A stretch of DNA of 40,268 nucleotides, taken from Candidatus Raymondbacteria bacterium RIFOXYA2_FULL_49_16. Its GTDB lineage: Bacteria; Fibrobacterota; OXYB2-FULL-49-7; XYB2-FULL-49-35. How positions within the stretch are numbered: the stretch's first letter is position 1; every line of letters starts with the position of its first letter. Location: assembly GCA_001789205.1 (NCBI GenBank), contig MFYT01000018.1, positions 1 to 40,268 on the forward strand, read 5' to 3'. The notes beneath the pieces were generated by a model. The model was not told where the DNA came from, did not search any database, and was given only the letters and a program-made list of their open reading frames with translations. Below, one piece after another: positions 16,950 through 25,982 of this stretch. A program made the translations under genes and the position numbers.

Positions 16950-18430
16950 GACGTGTGCGCTGGCCCGCTCGCTGAACGGGGCCGCGCCCTCCCGAAGAGA
17001 TGCCTGAAAAAGGACCTGAAGGCGAGAAGGTTCCGCTTTGCCTCTGTGGGATGCACTATGGACTGCCGCATTTTGGCGAGAATATACCGGGGCCGCAGAT
17101 AGAACCGCCGCCGCGCCTCGTCGCAGAACGCGGTGAGTTCGGCATAGGTGAGCGCGGGGTTGGAGACAACGGAGTTGTGGAGGCCCGCATCAGTGACCCA
17201 CTGCGAGAAGTCCTCGGAGATGAGAAAACCCTGTTCCTTCACCCATTGGTAATCCGCGGTTCCAGGATAGACCATGATGGGGAAAAACTGGACCGTATCG
17301 GGGTTGAGTTCGAGCGCAAGGTCAAGTGTTTTCCGCAGCGTCGCGCGCGTTTCGCCCCGGTTGCCCACCATAAAGCACCCATGCACCAGAATGCCGGCTT
17401 GCCGTGCGTCGCGCGCAAAGGCGCGGATTTTAACAAGATCAGTGCCTTTTTTGATATTATCCAGTATTGTCTGGTCGCCGCTCTCAAAGCCCACGCAGAA
17501 GAGTCTGCAGCCCGCCTTTTTGAGCAGGGCCATGGTCTCGTAGTCCACATCAGCGCGTGAATTCGCGGACCACGGGATCCGGTTGAGTCCCCGGCGTATA
17601 AGCAGCATGGCCAGGTCCCTGCACCGCTGCCGGTTGACCGTGAAGGTGTCGTCCTCGATCATGATTTCGCGCACATCCGGGAACTGCCCGTAAATATACG
17701 CGAATTCGTCAGCCACTTTTTCCACGCTGCGCGACCGGAACCTGTTGCCGTGCATGGTTTGCGGGTAAACGCAGTAGGTGCATTTAAAGGGACAGCCGCG
17801 GCCAGTGACTATGGTGACAATGGGATGCTGTGAATGGCTGTAGAAATATCTGGTATGGTCGAGGTGCTTCTTATACACGCTGCTCACAAAGGGCAGCGCG
17901 TCAAGATCCGTAAGAAAAGTCCGGAGCGCGGTGAACACGGACGCCCCCTCTTTCTTATAGACAATGCCGGCCACACCCGCGATCTCTTTTCCCTGTTCGA
18001 TCGCCATGGCTAGATCGACCACGGTCTGGTCGAATTCGCCAATGGCAATAGCGTCTACAAAATCGCCATGTCCCAGAGTCTCGGCAGGCAGGGCGGATAC
18101 ATGCGGCCCTACAAAAACCACAAAGGCCGAAGCAAAGGCTTTTTTTATTTCACCGGCCATGGCAATGTCGTTGTATATGCTGGGGGTACTGGTATTCATG
18201 ATAACAAGACCAGGCGAGAAACCGCCCAGCCGGGCAAGCACCTCGTCCATGTGCAGGTTGAGCGCGGGCGCATCGATAAACCGGATTTCATGGCCTTGTT
18301 GTTCAAGGTATCCCACGGCATAGGCAAGCCACATGGGATAGTAGAGCGTACCGCTCTTGGTGACCGCAGGACTTCGCTGCTCACGGGAAAAACGGTGGTG
18401 AAAGGGCGGATTGAGCGCGAGGATTTTCAT
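16946..18430 (-). CDS. B12-binding domain radical SAM protein
   Basis: This 494-residue enzyme has an N-terminal cobalamin-binding-like Rossmann region (MKILALNPPF, LVIMNTSTPS, VVFVGPHVSA) and a radical SAM core whose 4Fe-4S cysteines are C213, C217 and C220 (CPFKCTYC). The segment RIPWSANSRADVDYETM to ESGDQTILDNIKKG resembles the HpnJ and PhpK families, which act on lipid or C-H substrates. The true substrate is unknown; coupling to the sugar-phosphate transferase (ATGA overlap) suggests a lipid-linked glycan or isoprenoid lipid. No ribosome-binding site is evident before the ATG at 18430. Confidence 0.88.
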   Translation of the reverse strand: MKILALNPPFHHRFSREQRSPAVTKSGTLYYPMWLAYAVGYLEQQGHEIRFIDAPALNLHMDEVLARLGGFSPGLVIMNTSTPSIYNDIAMAGEIKKAFASAFVVFVGPHVSALPAETLGHGDFVDAIAIGEFDQTVVDLAMAIEQGKEIAGVAGIVYKKEGASVFTALRTFLTDLDALPFVSSVYKKHLDHTRYFYSHSQHPIVTIVTGRGCPFKCTYCVYPQTMHGNRFRSRSVEKVADEFAYIYGQFPDVREIMIEDDTFTVNRQRCRDLAMLLIRRGLNRIPWSANSRADVDYETMALLKKAGCRLFCVGFESGDQTILDNIKKGTDLVKIRAFARDARQAGILVHGCFMVGNRGETRATLRKTLDLALELNPDTVQFFPIMVYPGTADYQWVKEQGFLISEDFSQWVTDAGLHNSVVSNPALTYAELTAFCDEARRRFYLRPRYILAKMRQSIVHPTEAKRNLLAFRSFFRHLFGRARPRSASGPAHTS

Positions 18431-18487
18431 GGGGTAAAAAAATAGCTATGACAGGGAAGATAAATCAATGATAGCAAGCAGCAGATA

Positions 18488-18549
18488 GCGGGCAGTGGGC
18501 AGCGGGTAGAAAAATACTGACTCTGTGCTACCCGCTGCCCACTGCCCGC
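18488..18549. repeat. Perfect 22-bp inverted repeat with 18-base loop
   Basis: Arms 18488-18509 and 18528-18549 are perfect complements. Each arm consists of about three heptamer-like units (GGGCAGT, GGGCAGC, GGGTAG). The hairpin begins four bases beyond the stop of the giant secreted-protein gene (18554) and precedes the radical SAM gene. No T-run follows on the minus strand, so it is not a textbook intrinsic terminator; a strong mRNA-end hairpin or a dispersed repeat are alternatives. A similarly built repeat follows the other giant gene. Confidence 0.85.
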
Positions 18550-18553
18550 CAGA

Positions 18554-21500
18554 TCAACGAACCAGGACCATCTTCCGGGTCTGGGTAAAATCGCCTGACA
18601 CAATCCGGTAGAAATAGACCCCTGACGCGCAATCAGCTGCGCGCCATACCACGTAGTGCAGGGCGCCAGCTTTAAAGGCCTGGTCCGCGAGCAGTGCAAT
18701 ACGCTGGCCCCGGACATCGTACACAGAGAGTTCCACCCTGCGCTTCGCGGCCAAGAGCGTTTTGCCATTGTCCCAAGTATAGGGAACAAAGAATGAAATC
18801 GCGGTTGTGGGATTGAACGGATTGGGTGTATTCTGCGCAAGCTCAAAGCCCCGGTTAAGATTGTCCATGAACTCAGGATCAGAGGTCGCAACAAGTGTGG
18901 CCCATTGCTTCCCGCCCTTGGTGCTCATGCGCACCACCGGATCTTTTTTCAGGTCCTGAAAGCCTGCTGACAAACTGCCGCAAAAAACAAACTGGGTTTC
19001 ACTGAAATTGGCAACACCGTCGACCAGCACTTCAATGTCGCCGGCCTTGCCAGCAGGATCGACAACCAGGGTCCACAGGACAGTGCCATTGCCTGGTTCG
19101 CGGAAGCTGCGCATGAGCCTGGGACCATATTGAGCGTTCTGGTCCTCAAAATAGACTGAAATACCCCCCAGGGGTTGCGGCGGTTCCGGATAATCGGCAA
19201 TAGGTCCGGCTGATGCGGGCCTGACTCCAGCCATATTGTCATTGTCCTGATATTTCCCCATGCGCGCGCTCACGGACAGATCCCAATCAAAGGCATTGCG
19301 GTAAAGCGCCTTACCCGCAACCTTTGCGGCAACAACACTAACCTGGGGAGCATATGCCATCCGGAGAGTATCGGCAGCAGCACTGTAGTACCAGCAGCCG
19401 GCAAGCGGCTTGAGCGCAGTGCCGGTCACATATCCGCCGCTCCCGGCAAGGTCGGCAAAATGAAGCAAGCCACTCCGGTTAATAGCCACGGGAAATGGGA
19501 AGGGCGAGGTTATCATGTTCCATCCCGCTGCAATTGGCAAAAGAAACGCCGCTGTGTCGGTGGAGGTATAGAAAATGGGGTTGACCGATATGGTGACTGG
19601 TGAAGACGTCAGGTTCCAGTAAGCACGGCCGCGGTTGAGTCGCATGGTGTCCGCGCCCGATCCTCCCATGTATTTGCCTTGGCCAATGTCCCATATATAA
19701 AGCGTTGAATCATTGAGGCCCGCAAGCCTGCTTGCGTTCTTCTGTATCTGGGATTGCGAATCAGCGTAGCCCACCATATACCAGGTCTCGGGAACAAGGG
19801 AGGATGTACCACCACCAATGGAAAAATCCGCTGTCTTGGTAAACGTCTTTGTGATGCCCGTTGCCGTATAGACCGCGCTGAAAATGGTTGAGTATGCGCC
19901 ATCGGGCAATGGATAGAGTTCGAGAAGGCCCTGGGTCGCACTGTTCCGCAGGTGGACTGGCGAATAGGCAACGCCGTTTTTTTTGACCGAAACCGTGGCC
20001 TGCGCCATGGTCCCTGACGCGTCAGGTTTAATCACCTTGTACGAGATCTTGCAATACCCGGCGTCAACCGCCTGCGAAACAATATTCACGCCTGGTTCGA
20101 GCAGGATATACTCGATTGCGCCGATGTCGATCCGGTTGTCGCCGCCCGCGGTACTAGTGCGTGGAAAACCGCGGAAATCGTATGCCGGCACCAATGTGCT
20201 GCTGTACAATCCCGCGTTTCTGGCAGGTCCAGTTGAGAGCGGCAAATAGGGAAAACTGCCTGTTTCAAAGAGCGATACCGTGGCGCTGATATTTGTGGCA
20301 GGCAGGGTATCGCGGAGAAACGTGAGGATCGAGCTGTTTTCACCGCCCAAAAGGACAATCACATTGCCAGAATCGCAGTCAGAGAAAAGATTGTTCTTAA
20401 CCGAGACAGTGAGCTTGTCAGTAGTCCCTTTTTTCGCTGTTCCATAACCGCCATTGGGCAGGTTGCTAAAAAGGTTGTTGATGATATAATTGGTGTCGCT
20501 AAGCGATACCAGGCCTCGCTGAATGCCAAATACAAGGCCGCCCCAAGAATTAACAAAGGTGTTGTTGGCAAACCGGCATTTCGAAGGCATCTCAATATAT
20601 ACGCCCAGGCCTTCGAGATTTTCGAAAATGCTATTGGTGACCGTGAAATTCTGGACCGGCATGGCCGTGCTCCAGCCCATTGAGTCGTGGCGCTCTTCGG
20701 ACATGGCGAAAAGTCCGAACAGCCCGCCAATAAACCTGCAGCGCGCCACCTGGACGTTAGAGCAGGTGTTGAAACCAGCGTTAAAAGCAGCGCCGTTCTT
20801 GAACGCAAGACCCGTGAGCGCAATGGACGCGCTGTTTTCAAAGACCATACAGGCGTCAAACCCCTCACCATTAATAACTGTCTTATCCGTGTCTGTTATC
20901 TGGCCGGTAATGGAAATGTTCGGCGCGTCCTTGTACATGATTGGCATGCCCGGATACGAAGGATCGAGGAACAGGGTCTTCTCCCCCGCCTTGAGCGCGT
21001 GCGTGACCGTTGCGTACGTTGCCCCGCTCTGGCCGCGCACTGTTTTGACACCAGCGGCAAGATGGTACAGTTTACCCGCTGGCCCTTCGACGCTGACGCC
21101 GAACAAGGGGTCCCAGGCCTTTACAGTAATGGACTTAATGCCAGTGACTGATCCAGTATTGTATGATATGCTGTCCCTCAGCTGCGCGGGAAGTTTCATG
21201 ACGGGCCTGCCGGTTGACCAGACAGAGATTGTGTCAAAATAGACATACTCGCGGACAAACCCCGTGTCAGAGGAGGTGTAACTGTTGGATTCAAAGGCCC
21301 GGCCGCCAATATCAAGGGCCGCCCGTCCATCGCCCGAATAAAAGCCGGAATCGGGCCTTATGCCCGCCTGCAGAAGCCCGCCGCTGAAAAACGGGTTGCC
21401 TATTGAAATCGCGAAATTCACGGCAACGCCATTGGCCATATAGGAAACGCGCACCTGTTCATCATTGACTGACCGTTTGTCCACTGTATACGCGTACAAT

Positions 21501-24500
21501 GTTCCGGTCACCACGCCCTTGCCAGCGTCAGCGGCAACCAGGCTGCTGACTGCTGGGGCGGCGGAAAGATGCAGTAGTTTTTTCGCAAAAAGGGAGATGT
21601 CGACCGTGAGTTTCTGCCCAAAAGTAACACGGAGCACATGGCCAAGGTCGAATTGATCGCATGAGGTGTCCACGCGGGCGCCAAAGCGCAAAATTGCCCG
21701 CACCTCATAGTGCCCGGCAACGGAATCTTGGGCGAGACGGTAGAGGTAGGCGCCGCGCATGCTGTCCGGATTGACAATGGTTTTGGTGAACACAGGCTGA
21801 CTGGGAAAGGCCGCTTGTTCAGTGTTCCTCAGGTACACGGAAAGCAGGGCGCTCTTGGTCGCCGAAAGATCGGCGAGGGAATCGGGGTGGAGAAAATAGT
21901 TGAAGACAATACCGGGTTTTCGCGTGTCAGACGTGTCGTGCGTCCAGGTTGAAAGATCGTAGAAATGGTTTGCCCAGACCATGTACCGGTCTTTGGCCAT
22001 TTCCCCGTTGTCAGGACCCGGTCCCGAGGGACTGTAGTCAGCGTAGATCATTGTCTCGCCGCCGTCTGAAAACGCGGCAATAAGCCGGTACTGATGATAG
22101 ACCGTAGGATTGGTACTGGAATCAAAGTGCGTTGAAATGGATGAAGTATAACGCGCAATTTCAATATCATCACGTTGCAGAATGTAGCTGGCCACCTTTG
22201 ATGTATCAAAATCACCCCATGTAATGCGGATGGCGTTGCCCGAATCCTGCCATGCGTGGATATACGGACGCCACCAGTATCTAAGGTTCGCGAACATGAC
22301 CAGATTTCCCCACGCGGTCCATTCGCTTATCCAGGGCTGGTCGCAGGCCATTTTATCGGGAGAGAGCGCGGCAAGGGTGTCTGTGCCCATGACAAGAGAA
22401 ATTATATGGCCCAGACCGCCAATGTCCCGTTCAGTCACCACGGGACCTGCCGCGGGATCGTATGGCACGACGTTGAGGCTGCCGCTGTCGCCATGCCAGG
22501 CCAATTGCCGTTTCTGGTCCAACGCCTGGGTAATAAGCGCGGGATCGCCGCAAAAAAGTCCTGGTTCTGAAAAGGGAGGATAATACATGGTTTGAAACGT
22601 GTCAGCACCCGTATAACCACTGTCGACATAGATGGCCACCAGTTGATAACTATGTGACATGTTGTAATTTGCACCCCAGTCAGTATACCGCATGCTCGAG
22701 GCAGGCGCATTGTTCACGGGTGAGTTGTCGCGAAGAATGAAATACTGAGAGACCATGTTGGTCTGATTGATGTTCCCCCATTCGACCTGGATGGCTTTTA
22801 CACCGGTATCGTACCAGGCCACGAAAAAGGGATTCGTATTGCCCACCCGCACACTGTAATACGTTTCGTATGGCATGACAGTCGTATCGCTTGAATAAAG
22901 CCGCGCCTTGATGCTGTAATTGCCTGGCTGAATGGTATCGCCAGCCTTGAAATAGTATCCCGCTTGCGGTACATTCCCGGTCAGCGCGGTATCAAGATGG
23001 TATTGGCTGCCTTCGAAAGAACTTGAAAACTCAAGACTCGCCGGATTGGGAAACCGGGTCATGTCAATATAATAGGACACATAGATGCCCGGAACACTGT
23101 CATACTGTGAAGTGCTTGTCATTGTGCCAAGGTTGTCCGTATATCCGCCTGAAAGGCTCATGGGCGGCTGCGAAGGCTGCCAGATTGAATCGTGGAGCGT
23201 CACATGGTCGCGGCCATACAGGTCCATATACACTGGTTGGGAAGGCAACGCAATAAGGCTATCGTAGAAAAGTTCCATGCTAAAACCACTGGGCAATGAG
23301 GCGGCAAGATCAATAGTATATATAATGGAAACCGATGAATGGGGAACTATTTGCTGGGCAGGGAAATAGATCCATAGAAGCGTATCGCCCATGAAACGGG
23401 GAACACCGCTGAAAATCTTGCGGTCGCCCGCGTCCCACCGGCCTAGGGACGTGCCGCTATCGATCCAGGCGCTGACTTGAACAATGGCGCTATGAAAACC
23501 AGCGGATCCATTGCAATGCGCCCACCAGCCTGGGGTGCTAATCGCTGTTTCGGTATTATTGTTTATCCGCATCGCAGAGGCTTCAACACGTGTCTCACTA
23601 GGCCGCACTACCCGGTCCTGTTGCAATGGATAGGGAATATCGACCACCACGGCGCCTTGCGTAGAGGAAGCATATGGCACGTAGCTGCCCCAGAACGAGG
23701 CGACAATAGTATCCATTTCGAACACTACGAATGAATAGCTTATTGTATCGAATTTTCCCGGCGCATTGTCGTAAAACCAATTGATGCCAATGGTGGCCAC
23801 ATGCGTTGCGCCATACCTGAAAATCTGAATGCTGTCGTATTGCGGCAAGTTGAAAAGTTCGAGGCGCACCGCATTGACCGAATCGTCGTACCAGGTATTG
23901 GCATTGGGCTGTGTCGATCCGCTGGTGTCGGTCTGCGACGGATAATAAGGAACAATCTGTGTATCAGCAACAGCAACCGCGTTCATGGCGCCGTATACGA
24001 TGATCTTGTACGAATAGGCGTTGTCTCTCTGACTGCCCTGATGCACAATACCGGTAAAACTCCCCTCTGCAGAGGTCGAGGCCAGATGCGTGGTAACCCA
24101 CGTGGCCGAATCCAAGAGGAAAAAGTCGACCAGGGTGACATCGAACGCCGGCAAGCAGGTGGCGCGTATACGAACACCCACATTGGCAGGGTCCCATTCC
24201 GCGTACGCGGTAAATGCGCCCTGGCAATAGGAGGATCCGGTCGATGACTGGAACTTCTCGACAACAACGCAGCTGTTGTACATCCACACCTTGTTGTTGT
24301 CCAGACCGTCACACATGACCACGAAAGAATCGCCGTTCGCGATAACGAGAAATCCAGTGCCTGTATTGGTACAGAGACACGCCGGGTTATAATAGCTGAA
24401 AGAAAAGGGAATGGTCAAGTTTTGCTGGGCCGCGTATGTTCCGATAAAAGCCACGGTATCGGTCCCCGGGACCTTCTCAATGATCGACCAGGCCACATTC

Positions 24501-25735
24501 GCCAGGGAACTCATCAGCAGTGTCTGCGGTCCCATATAGACAGGCGGTACGGTTGGCAGTGTTGTGTCAGCAGTCTCATAGTGTACGGGGAATCCCGTGG
24601 AAAACGCCACGGCATTGGAACCAAGGCTGTCCAGCGAAACAAAGGCCCCCTGGTCAAGGGCAATGGTGAGATTTGTGCTCACATTGGGCAACCCCTCAAG
24701 CTGTGCGGCCAGGGTATCGGAAAGAATGATATTCATCGTGTTGTTGTTAGCAGTCTCGGAAACCGAACAGGAACTATTGAGACGCACGATCATGGCCCCA
24801 TAGTCTGTTGAAAGCTGTATGGCGTTTTGATTTACTTGGTTGTATCTGACCACTACGTCGAAATTGAGCCGCAGCTGCTTGAGCGCGGTAGTGTATGACG
24901 CGTCCGTTAGTCGTGGATTTGTCGGCGAATCAGCCGCCTCGACCAACAGGTGCATGGTATTGCCGTCTTTTGTCCAGGGCTTGTCTGAACCAGGGACAGG
25001 CATCTGGCACTCTTCAGCGGCGTAACAGATTACTTTTCCAAGACTCCCCTGGCCCGGAGCGGTGAGAAACACAATGGCATATTCCCGGCCATCGGTCCTG
25101 CGGCTGATGACATAGTTGACCTGGTCACGTACGTCAATTTCAAAAAACCGGCCGTCGAGATACGACGGACCTGTTGCCGTGAGCCTGCCATGTTGCGCCT
25201 GGAATTGCACTGTCTTTACTGGACCTATGAGGGGAAGGCTGAAATCGAGACTTTTCCCTGGATTAAGGTCTCCCCATACAGCATCGTCCGGAAGCATGTC
25301 CGGACCGCCCCACATTGCGATCCCTTGGGATATATCGACAATACCGATCCTGATATTGATAACACCGAAGTTGCAAAACGCGTTGTCTACCCATCCATCA
25401 CGGTATTCACCCCGGACCACTGCTGACAAAACCGGCGTAGTGAGGTTCTTTAAATCTTTTACATAGACTGCCCCGCACCTACCCTCGCTGTCCGCGAGTC
25501 CGCAACCAATGGCAAAACCAGGACCGCTTGTTGCAGGGGAAACGCTCTGGGCGCAGGTGACGATTTTTCCCTGGTGAATCATTGCATTAGCGGGAATATT
25601 CGGACCATAGCCTGTTGTATCTGAAAGAGTATATCCGTTTGTATACGCATTGTACCAGAATACATGGGGAGTGGCCAGGACTGAAACCGAGAATAAAAAG
25701 ACGAAACTAAAACAGGATAACATCTGTTTTTCCAT
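18554..25735 (-). CDS. Giant secreted protein with beta-helix and sorting-type C-terminal domain
   Basis: This 2,393-residue protein starts at the ATG at 25735, which has a perfect AGGAGG five bases upstream; a longer frame to 25840 lacks one and would hide the signal peptide (MEKQMLSCFSFVFLFSVSVLA). The body is beta-rich, with repeated fibronectin-III or Ig-like segments. Around 1590-1800 is a right-handed parallel beta-helix (TVINGEGFDACM, VARCRFIGG, NNTFVNSWGG). At ~2298 NTPNPFNPTTAISF starts a C-terminal domain with LSVYDVRGQRI and a final KMVLVR, typical of type IX (Por) secretion signals and FlgD-Ig folds. It is probably a surface adhesin or polysaccharide-binding protein. No glycosidase active site was recognised. 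Confidence 0.88.
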   Translation of the reverse strand: MEKQMLSCFSFVFLFSVSVLATPHVFWYNAYTNGYTLSDTTGYGPNIPANAMIHQGKIVTCAQSVSPATSGPGFAIGCGLADSEGRCGAVYVKDLKNLTTPVLSAVVRGEYRDGWVDNAFCNFGVINIRIGIVDISQGIAMWGGPDMLPDDAVWGDLNPGKSLDFSLPLIGPVKTVQFQAQHGRLTATGPSYLDGRFFEIDVRDQVNYVISRRTDGREYAIVFLTAPGQGSLGKVICYAAEECQMPVPGSDKPWTKDGNTMHLLVEAADSPTNPRLTDASYTTALKQLRLNFDVVVRYNQVNQNAIQLSTDYGAMIVRLNSSCSVSETANNNTMNIILSDTLAAQLEGLPNVSTNLTIALDQGAFVSLDSLGSNAVAFSTGFPVHYETADTTLPTVPPVYMGPQTLLMSSLANVAWSIIEKVPGTDTVAFIGTYAAQQNLTIPFSFSYYNPACLCTNTGTGFLVIANGDSFVVMCDGLDNNKVWMYNSCVVVEKFQSSTGSSYCQGAFTAYAEWDPANVGVRIRATCLPAFDVTLVDFFLLDSATWVTTHLASTSAEGSFTGIVHQGSQRDNAYSYKIIVYGAMNAVAVADTQIVPYYPSQTDTSGSTQPNANTWYDDSVNAVRLELFNLPQYDSIQIFRYGATHVATIGINWFYDNAPGKFDTISYSFVVFEMDTIVASFWGSYVPYASSTQGAVVVDIPYPLQQDRVVRPSETRVEASAMRINNNTETAISTPGWWAHCNGSAGFHSAIVQVSAWIDSGTSLGRWDAGDRKIFSGVPRFMGDTLLWIYFPAQQIVPHSSVSIIYTIDLAASLPSGFSMELFYDSLIALPSQPVYMDLYGRDHVTLHDSIWQPSQPPMSLSGGYTDNLGTMTSTSQYDSVPGIYVSYYIDMTRFPNPASLEFSSSFEGSQYHLDTALTGNVPQAGYYFKAGDTIQPGNYSIKARLYSSDTTVMPYETYYSVRVGNTNPFFVAWYDTGVKAIQVEWGNINQTNMVSQYFILRDNSPVNNAPASSMRYTDWGANYNMSHSYQLVAIYVDSGYTGADTFQTMYYPPFSEPGLFCGDPALITQALDQKRQLAWHGDSGSLNVVPYDPAAGPVVTERDIGGLGHIISLVMGTDTLAALSPDKMACDQPWISEWTAWGNLVMFANLRYWWRPYIHAWQDSGNAIRITWGDFDTSKVASYILQRDDIEIARYTSSISTHFDSSTNPTVYHQYRLIAAFSDGGETMIYADYSPSGPGPDNGEMAKDRYMVWANHFYDLSTWTHDTSDTRKPGIVFNYFLHPDSLADLSATKSALLSVYLRNTEQAAFPSQPVFTKTIVNPDSMRGAYLYRLAQDSVAGHYEVRAILRFGARVDTSCDQFDLGHVLRVTFGQKLTVDISLFAKKLLHLSAAPAVSSLVAADAGKGVVTGTLYAYTVDKRSVNDEQVRVSYMANGVAVNFAISIGNPFFSGGLLQAGIRPDSGFYSGDGRAALDIGGRAFESNSYTSSDTGFVREYVYFDTISVWSTGRPVMKLPAQLRDSISYNTGSVTGIKSITVKAWDPLFGVSVEGPAGKLYHLAAGVKTVRGQSGATYATVTHALKAGEKTLFLDPSYPGMPIMYKDAPNISITGQITDTDKTVINGEGFDACMVFENSASIALTGLAFKNGAAFNAGFNTCSNVQVARCRFIGGLFGLFAMSEERHDSMGWSTAMPVQNFTVTNSIFENLEGLGVYIEMPSKCRFANNTFVNSWGGLVFGIQRGLVSLSDTNYIINNLFSNLPNGGYGTAKKGTTDKLTVSVKNNLFSDCDSGNVIVLLGGENSSILTFLRDTLPATNISATVSLFETGSFPYLPLSTGPARNAGLYSSTLVPAYDFRGFPRTSTAGGDNRIDIGAIEYILLEPGVNIVSQAVDAGYCKISYKVIKPDASGTMAQATVSVKKNGVAYSPVHLRNSATQGLLELYPLPDGAYSTIFSAVYTATGITKTFTKTADFSIGGGTSSLVPETWYMVGYADSQSQIQKNASRLAGLNDSTLYIWDIGQGKYMGGSGADTMRLNRGRAYWNLTSSPVTISVNPIFYTSTDTAAFLLPIAAGWNMITSPFPFPVAINRSGLLHFADLAGSGGYVTGTALKPLAGCWYYSAAADTLRMAYAPQVSVVAAKVAGKALYRNAFDWDLSVSARMGKYQDNDNMAGVRPASAGPIADYPEPPQPLGGISVYFEDQNAQYGPRLMRSFREPGNGTVLWTLVVDPAGKAGDIEVLVDGVANFSETQFVFCGSLSAGFQDLKKDPVVRMSTKGGKQWATLVATSDPEFMDNLNRGFELAQNTPNPFNPTTAISFFVPYTWDNGKTLLAAKRRVELSVYDVRGQRIALLADQAFKAGALHYVVWRAADCASGVYFYRIVSGDFTQTRKMVLVR

Positions 25736-25872
25736 AAACGCCTCCTGGAATCCCTCTATACCTGATAAATAATTATTTTCGGTGTGTAGTATGGTGTAAT
25801 CAGTATTATATATTAATTCATAATAATTTTCAAGTTCCATTAAGTAATATAGATTAAACCAATAATAAACTC

Positions 25873-25888
25873 TGTGACCTAGGTCACA
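25873..25888. promoter_or_regulatory. CRP/FNR-family palindrome
   Basis: TGTGACCTAGGTCACA is a perfect 16-bp palindrome with the exact TGTGA-N6-TCACA spacing of CRP sites. It lies in the 247-base AT-rich region between the divergent giant gene (start 25735) and the metal permease (start 25983), 94 bases before the latter. A TATAAT box lies at 25917-25922 downstream toward the permease. A regulator of the CRP/FNR family is inferred; none is encoded in the window. Confidence 0.6.
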
Positions 25889-25982
25889 TGGAATCTTTTT
25901 ATTAGCATAACCTGTTTATAATCAACGATATATGTTTACGCAATAGCTCGTTTAGTAATATGTAATTTCATATATTTTAACT

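Noticed and set aside
18488-18549. Repeated short modules considered as a CRISPR array
   Set aside because: Units are only 7 bases with no spacers; the structure is an inverted repeat, and no cas genes are present in the window.
25736-25840. 35-codon extension of the giant protein
   Set aside because: The ATG at 25735 has a perfect AGGAGG and directly yields a signal peptide; the longer start has neither.
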